A DNA stretch of 64,000 nucleotides from contig JAWLEB010000009.1 of the NCBI GenBank assembly GCA_041686375.1, forward strand, positions 19,986 to 83,985, read 5' to 3'. How positions within the stretch are numbered: the first letter of the stretch is position 1; the number at the start of each line of letters is the position of its first letter. The position numbers and the translations under genes were made by a program. Below the pieces are notes generated by a model that was not told the DNA's origin, searched no databases, and saw only the letters and a program-made list of their open reading frames with translations. This stretch comes from JAGXLC01 sp041686375. GTDB lineage: Bacteria; Bacteroidota; Bacteroidia; Bacteroidales; UBA12077. Below are positions 42,103-49,260 of this stretch, piece by piece.

Positions 42103-44102
42103 TGCAAAAAGATGTGCCAAATACAGAAAGAGAATTGGTTCATACGATAAAGAATCGTTGTAGAGTGTGTTATACATGTGTGAGGGAATGTCCGGCCAAA
42201 GCTATTAAAATCATTAATGGACAGGCTGAGATTCTTAATGAAAGATGTATAGCATGTGGAAACTGTATAAAGGTATGCAGCCAGGGTGCAAAAATGTTTA
42301 TCGATACAACCTCTCACCTGGAAGGAATTTTGAGTAACGGGAATAAAAATATTGCCATTCTTGCCCCAAGTTTTCCGGCTGAATTTTCCGATATTCCGAA
42401 CTACAGAGATTTAGTGTCTATGATTCGTGCCCTGGGTTTTGATGTTGTCTCTGAAGTAGCTTTTGGAGCTGATTTGGTTGCAATGGAGTACAATAAATTG
42501 ATACGCAATAACAACAACAAACGGTATATTTCTTCTGATTGTCCGGCGATTGTCCAGTACATCGAAAAATATCATCCAGAAATAGTGCCTAACCTTGCTC
42601 CTGTAGCTTCTCCTATGATAGCTATGAACCGGGTTATGAGGGCAAAATATGGAACAAATACCAATGTGGTTTTTATTGGTCCATGTATTGCGAAAAAAGC
42701 TGAATGTGACGAGGTTGACGAAATGGTAACCTTTGCTGAGTTAAGAGAAATTTTTGAACAAAAAGATATCGTTCCCGGGCAACAGGAACCTTCAGATTTT
42801 GATCCGCCTAAAAGTGGAAGAGGCGCTATATTTCCTGTGAGCAGAGGGTTGTTGCAAACAACGGGAATAAAGGATGATGTCTTTGACGGGAATATTATTG
42901 TTGCTGAAGGACGCAATGATTTTCAGGAGGCGATTAAGGAGTTTGAAACCGGACATATTAAATCAAGACACCTTGAGTTGTTATGCTGCGAAGGATGTAT
43001 TGTTGGGCCCGGAACCACAAAAGGTGGAAGACCCTATGGACGAAGAATTCTTGTGCATAATTATGTTCAGGAAAAGATAGATAACTTTGATAAAGATGAA
43101 TGGAAAAAGTATGTTGCAGAATGTAAAGATTTAGATCTTAGTGTTGGTTTTACGGAAAATGATAAGCGTATCTCATATCCAACAGAGCAAGAGATTGAGA
43201 AAGTTCTGAGATCAATGGGTAAAAAAGAAGCTAAAGATCATCTCAATTGTGGCGCTTGTGGTTATGATACCTGTGAGGAGCATGCTATTGCTATTGTAAA
43301 AGGTTTGGCGGAAAATGAAATGTGTTTGCCTTATACCATTGAAAAATTACATAATTCTGTAAATGAACTTGCTGTTTCTAATGAGAAGTTAATGTCTATG
43401 CAGCAGGCATTACGTCAGTCTGAAAAAATGGCAAGTATGGGGCAATTATCGGCAGGCATAGCTCATGAATTAAATAATCCACTGGGAGTTGTGATTATGT
43501 ATGCCAACATCCTGCTTGAAGAAGTACCGGAAGATTCAGAGTTATATAATGACTTGAAGCTTATAGTTGAACAGACCCATCGATGCAAAAAGATTGTGGG
43601 AGGACTGTTGAATTTTGCACGTAAAAATCAGGTTTCAAGAACTGAAGTAGATACTGTGCAACTCATTGAAAATAGCTGTGATGCGGTTATTGTTCCGGAT
43701 AATGTAAAAATGGTTGTGAAAACAGATAATTTGAATGGTCGGAAAGCATATCTCGATCAGGAGCAGATGACGCAAATTTTAACCAATTTGATAAAGAATG
43801 CTATTGATGCTATGCCTGACGGTGGTAAGCTTACCATTGAACTGGCAGATGATGAGCATTACACCATTTTCCGGGTACATGACACGGGCAAAGGAATCAA
43901 ACCCGCGGATAAGGAGAAAATATTCGAACCTTTTTATACCACAAAAGGTATAGGGGAGGGAACAGGTCTGGGGTTAGCTACAGCTTATGGGATTGTGAAA
44001 ATGCATAAAGGAAAAATTACCGTGGATTCAAATGATAATAAGGAGAATGGCCCTACAGGTACTACTTTTACAGTAAAGTTACCCAAGTTTCAGGAGAATT
44101 AA
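42102..44102 (+). CDS. HydS-type [FeFe]-hydrogenase fused to a histidine kinase
   Basis: About 666 residues. Numbering from the alternative GTG at 42099: ferredoxin clusters at 21-31 (CRVCYTCVREC) and 50-60 (CIACGNCIKVC), H-cluster domain about 84-320, Fes-type [4Fe-4S] (CGACGYDTC, 384-409), coiled coil (about 412-445), then a complete kinase: H456 in SAGIAHELNNPL, NLIKNAIDAM, DTGKGI, EPFYTTKG and GTGLGLA. H-cluster motifs are SSDCPAI (C148, Asp for the relay Cys), GPCIAKKAE (C196) and LCCEGCIVGPG (C297, C300). No membrane segment. It is a strong candidate for a cytoplasmic H2-responsive kinase. The start overlaps the HydA2 stop (GTGATG). Response regulators follow. Confidence 0.9.
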   Translation: MQKDVPNTERELVHTIKNRCRVCYTCVRECPAKAIKIINGQAEILNERCIACGNCIKVCSQGAKMFIDTTSHLEGILSNGNKNIAILAPSFPAEFSDIPNYRDLVSMIRALGFDVVSEVAFGADLVAMEYNKLIRNNNNKRYISSDCPAIVQYIEKYHPEIVPNLAPVASPMIAMNRVMRAKYGTNTNVVFIGPCIAKKAECDEVDEMVTFAELREIFEQKDIVPGQQEPSDFDPPKSGRGAIFPVSRGLLQTTGIKDDVFDGNIIVAEGRNDFQEAIKEFETGHIKSRHLELLCCEGCIVGPGTTKGGRPYGRRILVHNYVQEKIDNFDKDEWKKYVAECKDLDLSVGFTENDKRISYPTEQEIEKVLRSMGKKEAKDHLNCGACGYDTCEEHAIAIVKGLAENEMCLPYTIEKLHNSVNELAVSNEKLMSMQQALRQSEKMASMGQLSAGIAHELNNPLGVVIMYANILLEEVPEDSELYNDLKLIVEQTHRCKKIVGGLLNFARKNQVSRTEVDTVQLIENSCDAVIVPDNVKMVVKTDNLNGRKAYLDQEQMTQILTNLIKNAIDAMPDGGKLTIELADDEHYTIFRVHDTGKGIKPADKEKIFEPFYTTKGIGEGTGLGLATAYGIVKMHKGKITVDSNDNKENGPTGTTFTVKLPKFQEN

Positions 44103-44236
44103 GCATAAAATGTATAATAATAAACTAGATCAAAATCAAAATAAGAGGTGATAATTTTATTATACAGAGTTTTTCAGGAAAATATTACCTTAATCGATAA
44201 GAATCATGGAAAACCGATCCATAAAAAACCAAACAT

Positions 44237-44629
44237 ATGACGGAAGAAAAGACGATATTAGTTGTTGATGACGATATTGATTACCTTTTTCAGATGGAGT
44301 TAATGCTCAAGAATATGGGGTATAATGTTCTTAAAGCAGAAAGCCAGAAAGAGGGTGAGCAAATTCTGGAATCGAACCGGCCGGATTTGGCTATTTTTGA
44401 CTTGATGATGGAGACTGAAGACAGTGGTTTTGTTTTGAGTTATAAGGCAAAAAAGAAATATCCGGATATGCCTGTAATCATAGCTACTGCTGTGGCTTCT
44501 GAGAGAGGTATTTCTTTTGGACTCAACAGTGTAGAAGAAAAAACATGGATCAAGGCCGATGCATATCTTGAAAAGGGAGTACGAAAAGAACAATTACAAA
44601 ACGTCATTGAAAAGTTATTGGATAAATGA
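44237..44629 (+). CDS. Single-domain response regulator
   Basis: A 130-residue CheY-like receiver with acidic residues at 11-13 (VVDDDID), phosphoacceptor D55 (AIFDLMM), Thr (ATAV) and Lys (LEKGV). It has no output domain. It follows the hydrogenase-kinase gene by 134 bases and overlaps the next gene by 4 bases, so it is a likely phosphorylation partner of that kinase and a link to the next protein. Confidence 0.85.
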   Translation: MTEEKTILVVDDDIDYLFQMELMLKNMGYNVLKAESQKEGEQILESNRPDLAIFDLMMETEDSGFVLSYKAKKKYPDMPVIIATAVASERGISFGLNSVEEKTWIKADAYLEKGVRKEQLQNVIEKLLDK

Positions 44630-45759
44630 AGAAATTAAAAGTTCTTGTGGTAGATGATGAACCTGGTATTTGTGCGGGTGTAAAGCGTATTTTGAATAAA
44701 TTCACTGTAAGTTATCCATTTATGGATGAGGATCACGGGTTTGAAGTTTATGAATCATATACGGGGGAGGAGGCTATTGAATACATTATAAAAGACCCAC
44801 CGGATATTCTGCTTTTGGATAACAAATTGCCCGGTATTCAGGGAACAGAAGTGCTTGAATATGTGAATAATAATAATCGTAATATTGTTGTAATGATTAT
44901 AACTTCTTATGCATCTCTTGAACTGGCTGTAAAGGCAACGAATGAGGGAGCGTATGATTTTATACCGAAGCCTTTTACGCCCCAGGAATTGAAATCTTCT
45001 ATGGAAAATGTTACCAAACATCTTTTCCTTCGTTCAATGACGCAAAAATTGAATAAAGAAGGCAAGGAAGTGAGGTTTCAGTTTCTCTCGGTTCTCTCTC
45101 ATGAGTTAAAATCTCCCCTGAATGCCCTGGAGGGTTATCTGAATATTATGAAGGAAAGGCAGGCAGGAGAAGAAATTTCTAATTACGATCAGGTTATTGA
45201 TCGCTCCTTGCAAAGGATGAAAGGAATGCGTAACTTAATTATGGATTTACTGGATCTTACCAAAATAGAATTTGAAAAGAAGGAGGATAAGTTTGAATCG
45301 GTTAATCTTAACCAGCTTGCTCAAAGCGCTGTAGAGTCTATGAAACCCTACGCTATACAGAAAGATGTTACAGTGGAAATCCATGGGGGAGATAACATAT
45401 ACCTGGATGCAGACCCCGGAGATATTGAAATTGTAATGAATAATCTGGTATCCAATGCCGTGAAGTATAATAAGGAACGTGGAAAAGTTGATGTTCACAT
45501 CAAACAAAAAGATAACGATATAATTGAGATTCGGGTGGATGATACAGGTATTGGAATGAATAAGGAAGAAATTCAAAAATTATTCAATGAATTTTACAGG
45601 GCAAAAAATGAGAAAACCCGCCAAATTACGGGAAGTGGATTAGGATTGCCTATAGTTAAAAAGGTAGTTGATTTATACCATGGAGAAATAAAAGTTAACT
45701 CTAAACCGGATATGGGAAGTACATTTATTGTTTATTTGCCAGCAAAGTCTAATATGTAA
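44626..45759 (+). CDS. Receiver-histidine kinase fusion
   Basis: A 377-residue protein with an N-terminal receiver (DDE at 10-12, D65 in LLLDNKLPG, Lys in IPKPF) and a C-terminal kinase: HisKA with SHELKSPLNALEGY (His about 163), NNLVSNAVKYN, DDTGIGM, and GSGLGLPIVKKVV. It lacks sensor and membrane segments, so it receives its signal by phosphotransfer or protein contact. It is coupled to the upstream receiver (ATGA overlap) and followed 50 bases later by rex, which suggests a relay HydS-kinase to receiver to this kinase. Its final target is unknown. Confidence 0.87.
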   Translation: MKKLKVLVVDDEPGICAGVKRILNKFTVSYPFMDEDHGFEVYESYTGEEAIEYIIKDPPDILLLDNKLPGIQGTEVLEYVNNNNRNIVVMIITSYASLELAVKATNEGAYDFIPKPFTPQELKSSMENVTKHLFLRSMTQKLNKEGKEVRFQFLSVLSHELKSPLNALEGYLNIMKERQAGEEISNYDQVIDRSLQRMKGMRNLIMDLLDLTKIEFEKKEDKFESVNLNQLAQSAVESMKPYAIQKDVTVEIHGGDNIYLDADPGDIEIVMNNLVSNAVKYNKERGKVDVHIKQKDNDIIEIRVDDTGIGMNKEEIQKLFNEFYRAKNEKTRQITGSGLGLPIVKKVVDLYHGEIKVNSKPDMGSTFIVYLPAKSNM

Positions 45760-45809
45760 ATAATTTAATATATTGCCCTGTCAAATCTGTATATTTAAAA
45801 TTGAATATT

Positions 45810-46460
45810 ATGAAAACACTTCCGGAAAAGACAATAGAAAGACTGAGTGTCTACAGAAGAAGCTTATTGAATTGCTATTCCGATGGTAAAGAATATATCT
45901 ATTCGCATGAGCTTGCAAATTTGCATAATATAACTTCAGTGCAGGTTAGGAGAGATTTAATGTTGATAGGCTATTCTTCAACACTAAAAAAAGGATATGA
46001 TGTGAAAGCCTTGATTGATCTTATAGGTCAGATTCTGGATTCACCAAATGGGTTGAATGTTGCTGTGGTAGGTGTAGGAAACTTAGGACGTGCGATTACT
46101 ACTTATTTTAGAGGCAAAAGATCAAAACTGCAAATTGTAGCTTCGTTTGACACGGATCCGGAGAAAATCAATAGTGTGATTTCAGGTGTAAAATGTTACT
46201 CCATGAAAGAGCTGGAAACAATCATCAGGGAAAAAAATATTTCGGTTGCAATTTTAACTGTGCCTCCTGAATATGCCAATAGTGTTGCAGAACTGCTTGC
46301 GCAAAGTGGGATAAAAGGTTTATTAAATTATACTTCTGTCCCTGTTAAGGTTTCGACTGACATTGTTTTGGATGATTATGATATGACAATGTCTCTGGAG
46401 AAAGTTGCATATTTTGTAAAACAAAAGGCTGATGAAGAGAGTTTGAATGAGTTGAAATAA
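45810..46460 (+). CDS. rex: Redox-sensing transcriptional repressor Rex
   Basis: A 216-residue NADH/NAD+-responsive repressor. The N-terminal winged helix (ERLSVYRRSLL, SVQVRRDLMLIGY) binds operators of the TTGTTAA-N4-TTAACAA type. The Rossmann domain has VAVVGVGNLGRAI and binds NADH, which releases DNA. ATG 45810 is preferred to a TTG at 45801. Two good Rex-type operators lie in this window, at 20550 and 37881, each in front of a hydrogenase operon. The gene is 50 bases after the kinase fusion. Confidence 0.93.
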   Translation: MKTLPEKTIERLSVYRRSLLNCYSDGKEYIYSHELANLHNITSVQVRRDLMLIGYSSTLKKGYDVKALIDLIGQILDSPNGLNVAVVGVGNLGRAITTYFRGKRSKLQIVASFDTDPEKINSVISGVKCYSMKELETIIREKNISVAILTVPPEYANSVAELLAQSGIKGLLNYTSVPVKVSTDIVLDDYDMTMSLEKVAYFVKQKADEESLNELK

Positions 46461-46598
46461 TATCGCGTTTAGCGAATATTGAAAGCAAAATGATCCCTGA
46501 TTCATATGGATTGTATAAAAGACGATCAATAAAGCCATACCTGTCGGCAGACCATACAGAGGGTTTCATTTAACCATTAATTGATAAAAGACAAACGA

Positions 46599-47531
46599 AT
46601 GCAAATATATCGAACTTTTGATATAAAGGGTAAGATAAAAAATCCGGTTGTTACAACAGGCTCGTTTGATGGAGTCCATATCGGACACAAGGCTATCCTC
46701 CAGCGCCTTAGAAATATTGCAAATGAAATAGACGGGGAGACCGTCTTAATTACGTTCTATCCTCATCCGAGAAAAGTACTCTATCCTGAAACGCACGGGA
46801 AAAATCTGAAGCTTATAAACACACAGAAGGAAAAAATATATTTACTGGAACAAACTGGTCTTGATCATCTCATTATCATCAATTTTACCAGAGAATTTGC
46901 AAAAACTACATCTTATCAGTTTGTAGAAGACATACTTGTTGATAAGCTTAACGCAAAGCGTATAATTGTTGGCTTTAACCATCATTTTGGCCATAACAGA
47001 GAGGGAGATTATGATTATCTGTATGAACTGGCTAAACATCATGATTTTGAAGTAGAAGAGATTCCGGAGCAGGATGTGGAAAATGAAACGGTGAGTTCAA
47101 CAACTATCCGGAAATCACTGGCGGAAGGTAAAATTCAAAGGGCCAATGCTTACCTTGATCATTTCTATATCATTATCGGTAAGTTAAAGGACGGACATCC
47201 AAAATACAGGGAAATTGGTTTCCCAACTTATGAGGTTGAAATTGAAGAAGAGGAAAAGCTTATTCCCAGCGAGGGAGTCTATGCTGTCAGTATGAGGCAT
47301 GATAAAGGACGACATAAAGGGATGCTTTATATAAAGCAATATCCGGAAAGAAAAAAACTGACTGCAGAAGTTCATCTTTTCGGATTAGACCACGAATTTG
47401 ATTTTAGAGGACAGATAGTGAATATAAGGTTTCATAAAAAAATACGAGATGAGCTAAACTTTAGCAATACGGAAGATCTTCATAAGCAGTTGAATATGGA
47501 TATGCAGAATATTAAAAAATTAATTTTTTAA
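46599..47531 (+). CDS. ribF: Bifunctional riboflavin kinase/FMN adenylyltransferase
   Basis: Makes FMN and FAD from riboflavin. The N-terminal adenylyltransferase has VTTGSFDGVHIGHKAIL and the STTIRKSL motif; the C-terminal flavokinase has GFPTYEVEIE and an EGVYAV strand. About 310 residues, normal. The frame is open to a TTG at 46581, but ATG 46599 (MQIYRTFD) fits the family better. It follows rex after 138 bases, so it is probably separately expressed. Confidence 0.94.
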   Translation: MQIYRTFDIKGKIKNPVVTTGSFDGVHIGHKAILQRLRNIANEIDGETVLITFYPHPRKVLYPETHGKNLKLINTQKEKIYLLEQTGLDHLIIINFTREFAKTTSYQFVEDILVDKLNAKRIIVGFNHHFGHNREGDYDYLYELAKHHDFEVEEIPEQDVENETVSSTTIRKSLAEGKIQRANAYLDHFYIIIGKLKDGHPKYREIGFPTYEVEIEEEEKLIPSEGVYAVSMRHDKGRHKGMLYIKQYPERKKLTAEVHLFGLDHEFDFRGQIVNIRFHKKIRDELNFSNTEDLHKQLNMDMQNIKKLIF

Positions 47532-47666
47532 TTCATATTGCAATACATAGCCAAACATAATATATTATTAAGAAGCTGTTGTTTTATTTGTTGTTTTTGG
47601 CGTAATTTTTAATTTTCCTATTTTTATCCCATATAAATTATTGAATCGAAGAAAACTTATCATGTT

Positions 47667-47720
47667 AAGTTCTCTGCCTTTGGCAATAAATTGCTTTTGG
47701 CGGGAAAACATTTGATAAAT
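47667..47720 (+). repeat. Short leader-like repeat R4, copy a
   Basis: AAGTTCTCTGCCTTTGGCA, a small hairpin (GCAA-TAAA-TTGC), GGCGGGA and ACATTTGATAAATA resemble 56447-56504 in order and sequence. It lies 36 bases before the ECF sigma start. Similarity is partial. Confidence 0.4.
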
Positions 47721-47755
47721 AGTGCATTACAATAATCAAATGAAATAAAACTGCT

Positions 47756-48331
47756 TTGAAAAAATATCCTGACCTTAAAATCATACAAGGCATCCGCCAA
47801 CAGGACTCCAGAGTACTTCAATATTTGTATGATGAATATTTCACCATGATACGGTCGATGGTTATTGAAAATTATGGGAATGAGGATGATGCAGAGGATG
47901 TTTTTCAGGAATCAATAATTTTGATATACAGAAAAATTACAAATGAATCATTTGAGTTGACTTCTACGTTTAAAACCTATATGTTTGCTGTTTGCTGGAA
48001 TATGTGGAAGAAGGAGTTGAGGTATAGATCTCGGCATAAGAATATAAAGGAAGGGTACCAATATCTTGCACAGAACCCGGAAAATCTGAATGTAGAATAT
48101 GAATTGCACAGAAGATATAAACTTTACCAGGAGCATTTTAAAAAATTGGGTAAGGATTGCCAGAAAATATTAAAAATGGTATTGAAAGGAGACTCTTATC
48201 AAAAAATTGCAAAAAAAATGAGACTTAAAAGTGCTCAATACGTAAAAAAGAGAAAATATATCTGTAAGGAGGAATTAATTGAAGCAATAAGAAACGATAA
48301 AAGATATAATGATTTTTATGAATCAGACTGA
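47756..48331 (+). CDS. ECF-type RNA polymerase sigma factor
   Basis: A 191-residue sigma-70 family protein. Region 2 includes LQYLYDEYFTMIRSMVIENY and DAEDVFQESIILIYRKI; region 4 includes CQKILKMVLKGDSYQKIAKK. TTG 47756 is the only sensible start; a nearby ATG at 47743 hits a stop after two codons. It is followed with overlap by an anti-sigma-like membrane TPR gene, so a sigma/anti-sigma pair is likely. It probably controls genes of this signalling island. Confidence 0.85.
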   Translation: MKKYPDLKIIQGIRQQDSRVLQYLYDEYFTMIRSMVIENYGNEDDAEDVFQESIILIYRKITNESFELTSTFKTYMFAVCWNMWKKELRYRSRHKNIKEGYQYLAQNPENLNVEYELHRRYKLYQEHFKKLGKDCQKILKMVLKGDSYQKIAKKMRLKSAQYVKKRKYICKEELIEAIRNDKRYNDFYESD

Positions 48332-49082
48332 TAATTTAATATTCAGATATCTGGATAATGAAATGAATGAAAAGGAGCGCAGACGTTTTGAACAACGCCT
48401 TGAAAAAGAACCGGCACTCCGAAAGGAAGTGGAATTTCAGCTCGGCGTAAGAAATGCCCTTATCGAAGAGGATATAGTAGAGCTAAGGGATAAACTACAA
48501 GGGATTACTTCTGGAAGATCTTCACCTTCGCAACATAAAGATAAGCGTAAAATTTATTTATCTGTTGCTGCAATTATTATAGCCCTCATATCAGTGGGTT
48601 CATGGTTTTATTTTATGGTTGTTTCACAGGAACCTGCTGAATTATATCAAAAGTACTATACCCCGTATGAAAATGTTTATTCTGTCAGGTCGGCAGAGGA
48701 GGAACGTGAGGATAATGCTTTACTGGAAAAAGCTTTTACTGCATATGATGAAGAGAGCTGGCAGGAAGCGGATCGTTATTTCAAATTATTTTTAGAGAAC
48801 AATAGTAACCATGCCGCAGCGAATTTCTATGGTGGGATTGTGAAACTTGAACGGGGTAACCATATGGAAGCAATGGAACTTTTGCAAAGAGTTGTCGACG
48901 AAAATAATAACCTATTTACAGAACAGTCTTATTGGTATTTAGCGCTGACGTCCCTGCGTATTGGAGATACAGAAGAAGCTAAGTCTCATTTAACAAGGAT
49001 TGTTGATAATGAAATGTTCCACAGTACAGATGCCCGTGAAATTCTAAAATCGTTGCGTTATCGTAGCATTTTGGATAAGTAA
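48318..49082 (+). CDS. Anti-sigma-like membrane protein with periplasmic TPR domain (copy 1)
   Basis: About 254 residues: a cytoplasmic N terminus with a repeated acidic/basic helix (FRYLDNEMNEKERRRFEQRL) resembling anti-sigma domains, one membrane helix (about 77-98, IYLSVAAIIIALISVGSWFY) and a periplasmic C-terminal TPR region (about 120-250). Its start overlaps the sigma gene by 14 bases (ATG 48318; an ATG at 48309 overlaps more). A paralogue with the same layout is at 52526. No zinc-binding HxxxCxxC motif is seen, so it is not a ZAS-type anti-sigma factor. Confidence 0.75.
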   Translation: MNQTDNLIFRYLDNEMNEKERRRFEQRLEKEPALRKEVEFQLGVRNALIEEDIVELRDKLQGITSGRSSPSQHKDKRKIYLSVAAIIIALISVGSWFYFMVVSQEPAELYQKYYTPYENVYSVRSAEEEREDNALLEKAFTAYDEESWQEADRYFKLFLENNSNHAAANFYGGIVKLERGNHMEAMELLQRVVDENNNLFTEQSYWYLALTSLRIGDTEEAKSHLTRIVDNEMFHSTDAREILKSLRYRSILDK

Positions 49083-49116
49083 TTCGCTTCATAATTTTTT
49101 CTGATTTTTACGGACT

Positions 49117-49260
49117 GAAACCCTCATCCACTACCGTGGACAAAAGTCTGTGTATGAAGCATAAGGGTTCCATGGGATGCAGAGTGAACTTACGTTGACT
49201 TTTGTAGCAATAAGTCTCATAGTATGAAACTAATAACCTGACTTTATTTAAATGAAAAAT
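49117..49260 (+). repeat. Dispersed 145-bp repeat R2, copy a
   Basis: Starts GAAACCCTCATCCACTA and ends AATGAAAAAT; about 85% identical by hand alignment to 54100-54242 in the same orientation. Conserved inner blocks include GGGTTCCATGGGATGCAGA and AACTTACGTTGACTTT. An inner inverted repeat (ACCCTCAT with ATAAGGGT) can form a hairpin. Its last 17 bases overlap the 3' end of the CHAT gene on the other strand. Confidence 0.85.

Noticed and set aside
44103..44236. Promoter or terminator between the hydrogenase-kinase and receiver genes
   Set aside because: No TAnnTTTG box or stem with T run was found; the genes may be cotranscribed, but this is not decided by the sequence.
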